A stretch of DNA of 64,000 nt from JBAXTE01 sp037130365 (GTDB taxonomy: Bacteria; Bacteroidota; Bacteroidia; Bacteroidales; WCHB1-69). The stretch lies in the NCBI GenBank assembly GCA_037130365.1, contig JBAXTE010000007.1, positions 61,727 to 125,726 of the forward strand, in the 5' to 3' direction. This document shows positions 15,078-23,975 of the stretch, in pieces. Numbering within the stretch: position 1 is the first letter of the stretch; each line of letters starts with the position of its first letter. Made by a program: the position numbers and the translations under genes. The notes below the pieces were generated by a model. It had not been told where the DNA came from, made no database searches, and worked only from the letters and a program-made list of their open reading frames with translations.

Positions 15078-16064
15078 ATGAATAAATTGACATTAATGAC
15101 CTTTTTTATTGTGGTAACACTTTCTTTTAGTTGCAAACAAAACACAACCACAACCGACAATAAAGAAATGACTACAACTATAAACACACCGAATTTTAAT
15201 GGAGATAGCGCTTATGCCTTTGTTGCAACACAGGTGGCTTTTGGCCCTAGAGTTCCTGACACCAAAGCTCATATTAATTGTGGAAAATGGATTGTTGAAA
15301 AATTAAAATTATATTCTAAAACCGTTATTGAACAACCGTTTAAGGCTCGATTATACAATGGTACAATGGTGAATTGCAAAAATATTATTGCTTCGTTTAA
15401 TCCAGATCAAAAAGTGCGAATCTTATTATCTGCGCATTGGGATAGTCGTCCTTTTGCAGATCATGATACAGATGTAAAAAATCACAAAACCCCCATTGAT
15501 GGCGCTAATGATGGGGCTAGCGGAGTTGGAGTATTACTGGAAGTTGCTCGTCAGTTAAGCATTAAAAGCCCAACCATTGGTGTAGATATTATTCTTTTTG
15601 ATGTTGAAGATTGGGGGGAACCCGAAGGAACTGAATCTGCACAAGAAGACAATTGGTGTCTAGGATCGCAATATTGGTCAAGAAACCCCCATGTTCAAGG
15701 ATATAAAGCTCGATTTGGAATTCTCCTTGATATGGTAGGCGCTCCAAATGCTGAGTTTGCAAAAGAAGGAACATCTATGTATTACGCACCCGATGTAATG
15801 AATAAAGTTTGGGATATTGCCAACCAATTAGGATTTAGCTCTTATTTTGTAGCTCGATCAAGTAACCCAATTACAGATGATCATATTTATGTAAATAAAA
15901 TCACTTCTATTCCAACTATAGATATCATTCAACATGATTTAACTACAAATTCTGGTTTTAATAAAAATTGGCATACACTCGGCGACAATTTAAATAATAT
16001 AAACAAAGAAACATTAGCTGTTGTTGGAAAAGTCTGCTTAGCAGTTGTTTACCAAGAAAAATAA
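15078..16064 (+). CDS. M28-family glutaminyl-peptide cyclotransferase-like lipoprotein
   Basis: The 328-residue protein has a lipoprotein signal (FFIVVTLSFSC, cleavage before C19) and an M28/glutaminyl cyclase fold. Zinc-site segments appear in order: LLSAHWDSRPF, DGANDGASGVGVLLEVA, ILFDVEDWGEP, LLDMVGAPNAEF, and DDHIYVN and NWHTLGDN near the end. DVEDWG and the late DDH motif are typical of bacterial glutaminyl cyclases rather than M28 aminopeptidases. Such enzymes convert N-terminal glutamine of exported proteins to pyroglutamate, a common modification in Bacteroidota because signal peptidase I sites are often followed by Gln. It is monocistronic; substrate is inferred. Confidence 0.82.
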   Translation: MNKLTLMTFFIVVTLSFSCKQNTTTTDNKEMTTTINTPNFNGDSAYAFVATQVAFGPRVPDTKAHINCGKWIVEKLKLYSKTVIEQPFKARLYNGTMVNCKNIIASFNPDQKVRILLSAHWDSRPFADHDTDVKNHKTPIDGANDGASGVGVLLEVARQLSIKSPTIGVDIILFDVEDWGEPEGTESAQEDNWCLGSQYWSRNPHVQGYKARFGILLDMVGAPNAEFAKEGTSMYYAPDVMNKVWDIANQLGFSSYFVARSSNPITDDHIYVNKITSIPTIDIIQHDLTTNSGFNKNWHTLGDNLNNINKETLAVVGKVCLAVVYQEK

Positions 16065-16195
16065 ACATATTTTCTGTAGAAATATTAATAACTCAAATTC
16101 AATAAAATGTTACTGATAGTGTTATTAAAAATTGATTCAAACTAAATTGAATCATCATTGGACTCTAATAAATATTTATTAAAAAAGAAAAAAAT

Positions 16196-16226
16196 AAGCG
16201 CTTTTGAAAATGTTTCAAAAGCGCTT
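16196..16226. terminator. Perfect 14-bp hairpin downstream of the glutaminyl cyclase-like gene
   Basis: AAGCGCTTTTGAAA (16196-16209) and TTTCAAAAGCGCTT (16213-16226) form a perfect stem with a three-base loop. An A-run precedes it and C-run follows it on the plus strand, so as a rho-independent terminator it would work best on the minus strand. The nearest gene it could end is 131 bases upstream on the plus strand. The rest of the gap to the promoter at 16507 holds an imperfect GTTGTA/TACAAC repeat and no gene. Confidence 0.5.
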
Positions 16227-16506
16227 TCCCCCCAGAATCACCCTATTAAGTTGTACAATATACAACACTAATATTTTATATGTTAAATAGACATAATTAA
16301 TCTAAAAAAAGGTGCTTTTCATTTTGTGTTTTTTTAATAATTCTCAACAATATTTCAAAAACTTATAAAAAACCTATGGGTGAAAATCTTTTAATCTTTA
16401 ATGTATTTATTTGATTTTCTGACAAATATGATGTATTCTTTGAAATTAGAACTGATTCTGAAAAAAATGAAATATTTTTAAAAGAAAAACAAATCTACAA
16501 AAGAAT

Positions 16507-16514
16507 TAACTTTG
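16507..16514 (+). promoter_or_regulatory. -7 element of tilS, almost leaderless
   Basis: TAACTTTG lies only eight bases before the tilS start codon. With the usual distance from -7 element to transcript start, the mRNA would have almost no 5' leader. Confidence 0.55.
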
Positions 16515-16522
16515 CACTTAAG

Positions 16523-17848
16523 ATGAAATCTAGATTTTTACATTTTATTGAAAAACACAACCTTTTCAAATTAAACGAAAAAGTGCTGGTTGGGGTAAGT
16601 GGTGGAATTGACTCAATGGTATTGGTTGATTTGTTTGTTAAAACACAAATTCCATTTATTATTGCTCATTGCAACTTTGAATTACGAGGGGTCGAATCTG
16701 ATGGAGATGAGCTTTTTGTACAATCGATCGCAAATAAGCACAAAATATTATTTTTATCCAGATGTTTTAATACGGTTGATTATGCATCATCAAAAAATAT
16801 TTCTATTCAAATTGCAGCACGAGAACTTCGCTATGAATGGTTTAATGAGTTAGCAAAAACACATGCTTGCTCTTCGGTCGTCCTTGCTCACCACGCCGAT
16901 GATGTTGCCGAAACCATGCTTATTAATCTTTGCAGAGGGACTGGTTTAGCTGGAGTTCATGGAATATTGCCTCGTAATGGATTGTTTGTTAGACCATTGT
17001 TGTTTGCGCAAAGAACCGATATTGTAGAATACGCAAACGAACACCACATCAAATTTAGAGAAGATAGCAGTAATATTAAAGACAAATATGCACGAAACAA
17101 TATTCGCCATCATGTGATTCCGGCTTTAAAAAAATCCTTTCCAGAAGCAGTGTTATCATTTAACAAATCAGCATCAATTATTACAGCGCAAGAAATTGTT
17201 TATCGAAACGCAATTCGCGAATTTTCAGAATCGGCATTAACGGAAACGTCCCAACATACTGCAATTAGCATTGAAAAAGTGATGCAATTTATTGAACCAG
17301 AAATTGGACTTTTTGAATTATTGAATCCTTTTGGGTATAATTCTTCGCAAGTTTCCGATATTTTGGCAAATATTATTGGACAGGCTGGAGCAATTTATTT
17401 ATCCCCTACTCACCAATTAATTAGAGACAGGAAATTCTTATTTATAACGTTGCTCAATCAAAATTCGGAAGTGGAATCCTTTCAAATTAACAACTTAGAG
17501 GACACAAAACACTTGCCCATCAAACTAAATTTTGAAAAATTACCGAAAGAAATGATTCAATTAAAGCTAGATAATCCTAGTGAAATCATATTAGATGCAT
17601 CAAAGTTAATATTTCCAATTACGCTTCGCAAATGGACGCAAGGAGATTCCTTTCGACCAATTGGAATGAGAGGAAGAAAAAAAGTGAGTGATTTTTTTCA
17701 AGATTTAAAAATACCCACTCACATAAAATCACATATTTATCTCTTAGAATCAAACAAAGAGATTATTTGGATTGTTGGTTACAGGATGTGTGATTCCATA
17801 AAAATCACTAAAACAACCAAAGATCTTTTAAAAATTAGTGTGGATTAA
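16523..17848 (+). CDS. tilS: tRNA(Ile)-lysidine synthase
   Basis: The 441-residue protein has the PP-loop ATPase motif SGGIDSMVL (about 26-34), the IAHCNFELRG strand and the LAHHADDVAETMLINLCRGTGL helix of TilS, with a conserved C-terminal TilS_C domain (ITLRKWTQGDSFRPIGMRGRKKVSDFF). TilS attaches lysine to C34 of tRNA-Ile2 to read AUA codons and is normally essential. Length and domain order are normal. A promoter lies right at the start; dsbD follows after 41 bases. Confidence 0.95.
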   Translation: MKSRFLHFIEKHNLFKLNEKVLVGVSGGIDSMVLVDLFVKTQIPFIIAHCNFELRGVESDGDELFVQSIANKHKILFLSRCFNTVDYASSKNISIQIAARELRYEWFNELAKTHACSSVVLAHHADDVAETMLINLCRGTGLAGVHGILPRNGLFVRPLLFAQRTDIVEYANEHHIKFREDSSNIKDKYARNNIRHHVIPALKKSFPEAVLSFNKSASIITAQEIVYRNAIREFSESALTETSQHTAISIEKVMQFIEPEIGLFELLNPFGYNSSQVSDILANIIGQAGAIYLSPTHQLIRDRKFLFITLLNQNSEVESFQINNLEDTKHLPIKLNFEKLPKEMIQLKLDNPSEIILDASKLIFPITLRKWTQGDSFRPIGMRGRKKVSDFFQDLKIPTHIKSHIYLLESNKEIIWIVGYRMCDSIKITKTTKDLLKISVD

Positions 17849-17889
17849 ATCGTTTTAACTACTTTTACGTTCTAAAATTAAAAAAATTT

Positions 17890-19965
17890 ATGAGAAAAAT
17901 CAGAAGCATTTTTATCCTATTAGGATTGCTGTTATCCCTCCAAATGCAAGCACAAATATTAACTCCCGTAAAATGGGCGTTTAGTGTTAAAGAATTACCA
18001 AATGATGAAGCCGAGTTGCTATTAACGGCAACTGTTGACAAAACTTGGCATTTGTATTCTCAAAAAATGCCTGAAACAGCGATTGAATTGCCTTTAGTTT
18101 TTGAATTTGCAAAGAGTTCAAAATACAAAAAGATTGGTGCTGTTAAAGAACCTGTTGGAGTTAAAAAGTATGATGAAGACGCAAAAGCTGACATTAAATC
18201 TTTTGTTGGAAAAGCTGTTTTTGTTCAACGGATTAAGAAGCTTTCAAAAGAGCCTTTTAAAATTACAGGGAATCTGGACGGACAAGCGTGTCAAGAAGGA
18301 AAATGTGTTGGAACAAAAATGGACTTTTCTTTTTCGATAAGTGGTGCAAAAGGAGAAATTGACGCAAAAGAGGCAAAGGATGCTGAAAAAGCAGTTGCAA
18401 CCGATAGCACTCAAAAACCCGACAGTATAAAACAAAAAGCTACCGCTACTACCACAGATAAAGCAAAAGAGAATAAAGAAGATAAGACTGCTGAAGCAAA
18501 AAAATCACTTTGGCTTTTCTTCTGGATGGCTTTTGGTGGCGGACTTTTGGCAATACTTACTCCTTGTGTTTTTCCTATGATTCCAATGACAATTTCTTAT
18601 TTTATGAAAGGCGGTGCACGAGGAAAAATTAATGCAATTATCTATGGATTTTGGATTATTATTATTTATGTGGCTTTTGGAACTGTTATCGCTGTTGCTT
18701 TTGGCGAAGATTTTGGCAACTGGATTAGCACCCATTGGATTCCGAACATCTTGTTTTTTATTATCTTTATTGTGTTTGCCGCTGCATTCTTTGGCTATTT
18801 TGAAATTAGAATGCCGAATTGGGCAATCAATAAATCGGTTGAGAAAGAAGATAAAGGGGGTATTTTCGGTACTTTCTTTATGGCGCTAACATTAGTAATG
18901 GTATCTTTTTCTTGTACTGGTCCTATTGTGGGAACCATTGTTGTGGCTTCGGCTGGTGGTGAAGTTTTGATGCCCATTGTAGGAATGCTTGGGTTTTCGT
19001 TAGCTTTTGCATTACCATTTACACTTTTTGCATTGTTTCCACAATTGCTCAATAAAATGCCTAAGTCTGGTGGATGGCTCAATACAGTTAAAGTAGTCTT
19101 AGGATTCGTTGAGTTAGCATTTGCACTAAAATTCTTAAATATTCCAGATCAAACGTATGGTTGGGGAATTTTAGATCGTGAAGTTTTCTTGTCATTATGG
19201 ATTGTATTGTTCACATTGTTAGGATTATACTTAATAGGAAAAATTAAATTTCCTCACGATAGTGATTTCCCAATTCAAAAAAGCTTTGCTCGTTTTATGC
19301 TTGCAATTGCCACTTTTAGTTTTGTAGTTTATATGATTCCTGGTATGTGGGGTGCTCCTCTTAAAATGTTATCGGGCTGGTTGCCTCCAATGGAAACACA
19401 AGATTATGATATTACTTCAATTGTTCGCGAAAACTCAAGTGGTAGTGGCAAAGAAGAGAATAGTACCATTAAATTATGTGAGACCCCATTGTACAAATCA
19501 GAACGGATGAAATTGCCTCATGGATTGCAAGGATACTTTGATTTAGATCAAGCATTAAAATGTTCTAAAGATCAAAACAAACCGTTATTTGTAGATTTTA
19601 CAGGACATGGTTGCACCAATTGTAGAAATATGGAAAACAATGTTTGGTCAGATCCAGAGGTGCTTAAACGATTGAAAAATGATTATATCGTGGTCGCATT
19701 ATATGTTGATGATAAAGTAATTGACTTACAAGAAAAGGATCAATATACAAATGAAAAAGGGAAAAAAATCACCCTGTTGGGAGAAAAAAATAGCGACATC
19801 CAATCAAAAGAATTTAAAACCAATTCTCAGCCATATTATGTTATTTTAGATGGAGATAGGAAGCAGATGGGAGAATCTAAAACGTATGATTTGAATGTTG
19901 AAAACTTCATTAAGTTCCTTGAAGATGGAAAAGCTGAATTTGCAAAAGCTCATCCAGCTAAGTAG
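17890..19965 (+). CDS. dsbD: Thiol:disulfide interchange protein DsbD
   Basis: The 691-residue membrane protein has all three DsbD parts: a periplasmic N-terminal domain after a signal peptide (about 22-155); a linker rich in Lys/Glu; eight or so membrane helices (about 205-500) with the paired cysteines in LTPCVFPMIPMT and SFSCTGPIVGT; and a C-terminal thioredoxin-like domain with GHGCTNCRNME. It carries reducing power from cytoplasmic thioredoxin across the membrane to periplasmic thiol proteins. A strong terminator follows. Confidence 0.93.
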   Translation: MRKIRSIFILLGLLLSLQMQAQILTPVKWAFSVKELPNDEAELLLTATVDKTWHLYSQKMPETAIELPLVFEFAKSSKYKKIGAVKEPVGVKKYDEDAKADIKSFVGKAVFVQRIKKLSKEPFKITGNLDGQACQEGKCVGTKMDFSFSISGAKGEIDAKEAKDAEKAVATDSTQKPDSIKQKATATTTDKAKENKEDKTAEAKKSLWLFFWMAFGGGLLAILTPCVFPMIPMTISYFMKGGARGKINAIIYGFWIIIIYVAFGTVIAVAFGEDFGNWISTHWIPNILFFIIFIVFAAAFFGYFEIRMPNWAINKSVEKEDKGGIFGTFFMALTLVMVSFSCTGPIVGTIVVASAGGEVLMPIVGMLGFSLAFALPFTLFALFPQLLNKMPKSGGWLNTVKVVLGFVELAFALKFLNIPDQTYGWGILDREVFLSLWIVLFTLLGLYLIGKIKFPHDSDFPIQKSFARFMLAIATFSFVVYMIPGMWGAPLKMLSGWLPPMETQDYDITSIVRENSSGSGKEENSTIKLCETPLYKSERMKLPHGLQGYFDLDQALKCSKDQNKPLFVDFTGHGCTNCRNMENNVWSDPEVLKRLKNDYIVVALYVDDKVIDLQEKDQYTNEKGKKITLLGEKNSDIQSKEFKTNSQPYYVILDGDRKQMGESKTYDLNVENFIKFLEDGKAEFAKAHPAK

Positions 19966-19985
19966 TTTTACCTATAAAATATTCT

Positions 19986-20029
19986 AGTAAAAAGAGAGGT
20001 TGTTTTATTTAACAGCCTCTCTTTTTACT
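19986..20029 (+). terminator. Rho-independent terminator after dsbD
   Basis: A 19-bp stem (AGTAAAAAGAGAGGTTGTT, 19986-20004, with its complement at 20011-20029 and one G-T wobble) and a six-base loop. It could terminate on both strands. Confidence 0.8.
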
Positions 20030-20131
20030 TTTAAAATCGCTATCTGTTTGATTTACAACCATATAATTATATCTATTGAAAACTTTGTAATTTTCATCAG
20101 ATTTAAAAGTTTTTATCACACTCAAAATTTG

Positions 20132-20139
20132 TAATTTTG
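20132..20139 (+). promoter_or_regulatory. -7 element of the acyltransferase gene
   Basis: TAATTTTG, 15 bases before the start codon, a match to TAnnTTTG and another short-leader promoter. Confidence 0.5.
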
Positions 20140-20153
20140 CAAAAAAAACAATC

Positions 20154-20705
20154 ATGCGAGCAATTTGTGGATTCTTACTAAAACTTATGGGGTGGAAACT
20201 TAATAGAACTATTCCCAAAGAGACTGAGAGAAGTGTGTTGCTTTTTGCTCCTCATACATCTGCTTGGGATTTTGTAGTAGGAAAATTAGCATTAGTTAGT
20301 TTAGGATTAGTTTCTGGCTTTATTATCAAGAAAGAAGCTTTTTGGTTTCCTCAGGGATTGATATTAAAGGCTTTGGGTGCCGTCCCTGTAGATAGAACAA
20401 ATGCAAGAAATATTACCTCTTTTTCAGCTGGACTATTTGATAAATATCCTCGATTATCGCTTATGATTGCACCAGAAGGAACTCGAAAACGAAACGATAA
20501 TTGGAAAAGAGGATTTTATGTGGTTGCTCAAAAAGCCAACGTTCCAATTACACTAGCCTATATGGATTGGCGAACAAAGTCGGGTGGTGTTGGAAAAACA
20601 ATTATTCCTTCGGGTGATTTTGAAAAAGATCTTGCCGAAATTCAAGCCTTTTACAAAGGAATGCAAGGCAAAAATAAAGGATGCTTTAACCTTGAAGATT
20701 CATAA
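20154..20705 (+). CDS. 1-acyl-glycerol-3-phosphate acyltransferase-like protein (PlsC family)
   Basis: The 183-residue protein has the acyltransferase motifs FAPHTSAWDF (HTSxxD, with catalytic His and Asp, near residues 33-41), LGAVPVDRTNARN near 79, and LMIAPEGTRKRNDNW (the EGTR motif). Its short, hydrophobic N-terminus may lie on the membrane. It is shorter than PlsC of E. coli (about 245), and resembles the compact branch found in Bacteroidota. The acceptor (lysophosphatidate or another lysolipid) is not settled by sequence. It is followed after 35 bases by guaD, with no clear functional link. Confidence 0.8.
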   Translation: MRAICGFLLKLMGWKLNRTIPKETERSVLLFAPHTSAWDFVVGKLALVSLGLVSGFIIKKEAFWFPQGLILKALGAVPVDRTNARNITSFSAGLFDKYPRLSLMIAPEGTRKRNDNWKRGFYVVAQKANVPITLAYMDWRTKSGGVGKTIIPSGDFEKDLAEIQAFYKGMQGKNKGCFNLEDS

Positions 20706-20740
20706 ATCATCCCAAATATTAAAATACAAACTAGGATATA

Positions 20741-21217
20741 ATGAAACTAGAAGATAAAGACTTTTTGAAATTAGCCATAAATTTGGCTATTGAAAACGTA
20801 AAATCCGCAAATGGTGGTCCTTTTGGGGCTGTTATTGTAAAAGATGGAGTTGTGTTAGCCACAGGAACAAATTCGGTAACAACAACAAACGATCCCACCA
20901 TGCACGCAGAAATTGCCGCTATTAGAAACGCCTGCAAGAAACTAAATACCTTTCAATTAGATAGTTGCACCATTTATTCAAGTTGTGAGCCTTGTCCAAT
21001 GTGCTTAGGCGCAATTTATTGGGCTCGTCCAGAACGTTTGGTTTTTGCCGCTTCAAAAGTCGATGCTGCTGAAGTTGGATTTGATGATTCGTTTATCTAC
21101 GAAGAAATAGTTTTAGATTACGATAAACGCAAAATCATCACAGAACAACAACTTCCAATAGAAGGAAAAGAGCCTTTTGAAGTATGGAAGAGTTTCGACC
21201 AGAGGGTTGATTATTAA
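20741..21217 (+). CDS. guaD: Guanine deaminase (CDA-fold type)
   Basis: The 158-residue protein matches the small zinc-dependent guanine deaminase of Bacillus type nearly end to end: GGPFGAVIVKDG, TTTNDPTMHAEIAAIRNAC (HAE with zinc-binding His), YSSCEPCPMCLGAIYWARP (CxxC zinc ligands), DAAEVGFDDSFIYEEI, and the domain-swapped C-terminus ending in an aromatic residue. It converts guanine to xanthine for purine salvage. The GFDDSFIY block distinguishes guanine deaminase from tRNA adenosine deaminase TadA. Possibly co-transcribed with the acyltransferase. Confidence 0.9.
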   Translation: MKLEDKDFLKLAINLAIENVKSANGGPFGAVIVKDGVVLATGTNSVTTTNDPTMHAEIAAIRNACKKLNTFQLDSCTIYSSCEPCPMCLGAIYWARPERLVFAASKVDAAEVGFDDSFIYEEIVLDYDKRKIITEQQLPIEGKEPFEVWKSFDQRVDY

Positions 21218-21280
21218 AGCTCTGATAGAAACATATTGGCACAAATACAATCTCTGTTTAACGAAGTCTCATCAATCCAA

Positions 21281-23650
21281 TTAATTGGAAAAAACAATTT
21301 TTTGAACCCGCTGGACTTTGTTTTCTGAACTTAGTTTTAATAAATAACTTCCACTTTCAATATTCATATTTTTAAGAGAGATTGTGTTTCCGATGTTTTG
21401 AAACTCTTTTTTAAACACACATTTACCACAAATATCTTCTATTTCAACCCATAATTTTTTACCAAATTCATCAGAAATATGGATGGTTATTTCTCCATTT
21501 GATGGGTTTGGATATGCAAGTAGGTTGGGATAATTATTTGTTTCTTTGATTCCAACTACTGGATTTTTAAACGAAAGTACATAAATATCATCGAGATACA
21601 TTCCGTTAAAATTATGTGTTTGATCGCTATGGAATTCAAACTTAATTTTAATACTACTTCCAAGAAAATCATTTAATGAAATTTCTTCATTTACCCACGA
21701 ATTGAGAAATCCATCATAAACTGGATGAGAAAGGTTCTGGTCGTCGGTTCCGTACGAAGAATAGCGGCCACAGAGAGGAATCCAAGTTGTTCCATTATTA
21801 GAACTAGCAAATACCTCAGCCCAATCGTATGATTTTTCTATTTGCCAAGTCGCTTTAAATAATAAATAGGCGTAGTTTGCAGTAGTTAAATCAAGTGTAG
21901 AAATAAGTTCAAGTGTAGAAGATTGTAAAAGGCCGTAATTGCCATTAGGTGACTCGGTAAAACTTGATGGTGAAGAACCAAACTGTTCAGTTGTGGTAGA
22001 AAAACCAGAACTATTCCATTTTAATAAATCATTGGCATTGTCTTGAAGGAGTGTGTCTGGAGTACAATATATTTTTGTAATAGTATCAGTCCAAGTATAA
22101 ATCCCGTTCGAAATACTTAACGCAAACTTTAAGTTTGTTCCCTGAGGTGTATTTGGCATTAAAGTATAGCTGATTGCTCCATTTCTGCGCTCCAAAGTAT
22201 TCATTCCATTAAATTGAAGATCGGTACCTGTAACTAAAATTTGAGGAGATAATGCATCCAAAGATATTGAAAAGTTTGCAGGAACATCAAGGCCCAAGCA
22301 ATATGCTTCAACTTGAATATTTCCTTGAAGAGAAGTTAAGAAAGTAGGAGTAACATCACTAACAAGGGCATATTTTGCAGCTAGACGGGCAAGTCGGATG
22401 TTCATATCAAGCGACTTTTTACATAACGGAATAATATTGGAAGTCTGAGGCCAAAAACCATCATCGCTAGATCCTATTTCTGCGGTTAAGGATATAACTT
22501 TATTTTTTGAAACCGTTTCTCCATAGCCCCAATCATCGGCATCGCCATTGCTATTATAGCCGTATGTTTGATCGCAAGTGCCATAACGATAGTGACTTTC
22601 GAGGGATATGTATCTTGAATATTCTTCAAATAAAATGGAATCAGAAGTGAGCAAGGTTTCATAATTCCAAGGATAAATCAAGTAATTGCCGTACGAATGC
22701 CAGTTAAGATCCAGAAGAAAATTATGAGATTCAATAAATGTTTTTAACGATTGACTTTCTGGTTCTGAAAAAGCAGAAGTGCCTCTATACCAAGGATGAG
22801 CGCCAATTGAACTAGACCCAATTTCGTTATAGCCAAATGCATAAGCATAATTTCTGTTTAGATCAACTCCATTAAAAAGTCCGTTTGGACGACGGTTTTT
22901 TCTCCAAGTACCTCCTCCGTTTGGATTCTGTGTTTGATTATACACGTAACCATCTGGGTTTACTACTGGCACAAAGTACAGCTCTAGATTATCAATTAAA
23001 TATTTTATTTCAGAATCGGCATGATAGTTTTCCAAAAGATAATACATATAAAAAATCAACTGTTGGAGCCCAGCTGGTTCCTGAGAATGATGAACAGCGG
23101 TATATAACACTTGCTTTTCGGGTTCATTTACTGTTGGATTATCAGAAATTTTTATAGAATAAATTGCTCTACCTTCCAAAGAAGTGCCTATTTGTACTTT
23201 TTGAGAAATCAAATTTGGATATAATAAATGCATGGTGTCGAGTTGAGCAACAGCTTCATCATAAGTTAAAAACCCGCCCATAGAGCCAAGATGAAAGTTG
23301 GTTGGGGTTACATATTCTTTGGGCTGTTGGCAATTGTAAATAATATTTTTTGGACTTTGGGCAGTATTGTTTTCATTCCTTTGAGTGTAATATGCGGATA
23401 TATCTTTAATCAAAACCGAAAATTTGAAGTTTTTTAAATGCAATTGATTCGTGTCGTCGCTAATAATTTCTCCTTCAAAGTAACCTTGTTTATTAAAAAT
23501 GCCATTTAATATTCGAATGCCATTTTCTGTTAAATCATTGACACTGTTGCATTTTACGCTAACTTTTGATACTTTTTCGGTTGTTTGAGCATTTGAATTT
23601 AAGAAAATAAAACAACAGAAAACAAAACACAAAACCATTTTTGATTTCAT
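21281..23650 (-). CDS. Secreted M14 zinc carboxypeptidase with T9SS sorting domain
   Basis: The 789-residue protein starts with a signal peptide (MKSKMVLCFVFCCFIFLNSN). The peptidase domain (about 110-430) has zinc ligands in AVHHSQEPAGLQQL, VNPDGYVYNQ, GVDLNRNYAYAF, LDLNWHSYGNYLIYPW, and the catalytic Glu in SLTAEIGSS. A jelly-roll-like region follows (about 530-690). The C-terminal 80 residues are a T9SS type-A sorting domain (LLAYPNPSNGEITIHI, GSYLLKLS), so it is exported through type IX secretion. It likely works as an extracellular peptide-degrading enzyme. I placed the start at 23650, where the signal peptide begins. A TAAATTTG promoter lies upstream. Confidence 0.9.
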   Translation of the reverse strand: MKSKMVLCFVFCCFIFLNSNAQTTEKVSKVSVKCNSVNDLTENGIRILNGIFNKQGYFEGEIISDDTNQLHLKNFKFSVLIKDISAYYTQRNENNTAQSPKNIIYNCQQPKEYVTPTNFHLGSMGGFLTYDEAVAQLDTMHLLYPNLISQKVQIGTSLEGRAIYSIKISDNPTVNEPEKQVLYTAVHHSQEPAGLQQLIFYMYYLLENYHADSEIKYLIDNLELYFVPVVNPDGYVYNQTQNPNGGGTWRKNRRPNGLFNGVDLNRNYAYAFGYNEIGSSSIGAHPWYRGTSAFSEPESQSLKTFIESHNFLLDLNWHSYGNYLIYPWNYETLLTSDSILFEEYSRYISLESHYRYGTCDQTYGYNSNGDADDWGYGETVSKNKVISLTAEIGSSDDGFWPQTSNIIPLCKKSLDMNIRLARLAAKYALVSDVTPTFLTSLQGNIQVEAYCLGLDVPANFSISLDALSPQILVTGTDLQFNGMNTLERRNGAISYTLMPNTPQGTNLKFALSISNGIYTWTDTITKIYCTPDTLLQDNANDLLKWNSSGFSTTTEQFGSSPSSFTESPNGNYGLLQSSTLELISTLDLTTANYAYLLFKATWQIEKSYDWAEVFASSNNGTTWIPLCGRYSSYGTDDQNLSHPVYDGFLNSWVNEEISLNDFLGSSIKIKFEFHSDQTHNFNGMYLDDIYVLSFKNPVVGIKETNNYPNLLAYPNPSNGEITIHISDEFGKKLWVEIEDICGKCVFKKEFQNIGNTISLKNMNIESGSYLLKLSSENKVQRVQKIVFSN

Positions 23651-23708
23651 ATATATATAATTTATGGTAAATACTGACATTAAACCCTATAACGGAATTC
23701 CCTTTTGA

Positions 23709-23716
23709 CAAATTTA
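23709..23716 (-). promoter_or_regulatory. -7 element of the M14 carboxypeptidase gene
   Basis: TAAATTTG on the minus strand, 59 bases before the start codon. Confidence 0.5.
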
Positions 23717-23878
23717 ATAAATGTTTTGGTTTTTAAACGACCTTTTAGTTTTTTTGCTGAATTAAGTTTTAAAGCCTATATAAATTGACCGGAATTCTTC
23801 TCTCTTCCGGTTGCTTTTATTTCTTATTCCAATTTCAGCTTTTCTAGATGTTTATTTGTAAATCCGAATAAAGAAAGG

Positions 23879-23886
23879 TAAATTTG
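23879..23886 (+). promoter_or_regulatory. -7 element of the metallo-hydrolase lipoprotein gene
   Basis: TAAATTTG, 90 bases before the start codon. The divergent gap 23651-23975 holds only these two promoters and no gene. Confidence 0.45.
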
Positions 23887-23975
23887 TGGTAATAGCATAA
23901 CAATATCGATAAATACAAATTTGTAATTTATATCAAAATGATTAAATCACAAAGCGCATTAAATCAATCATAAAA

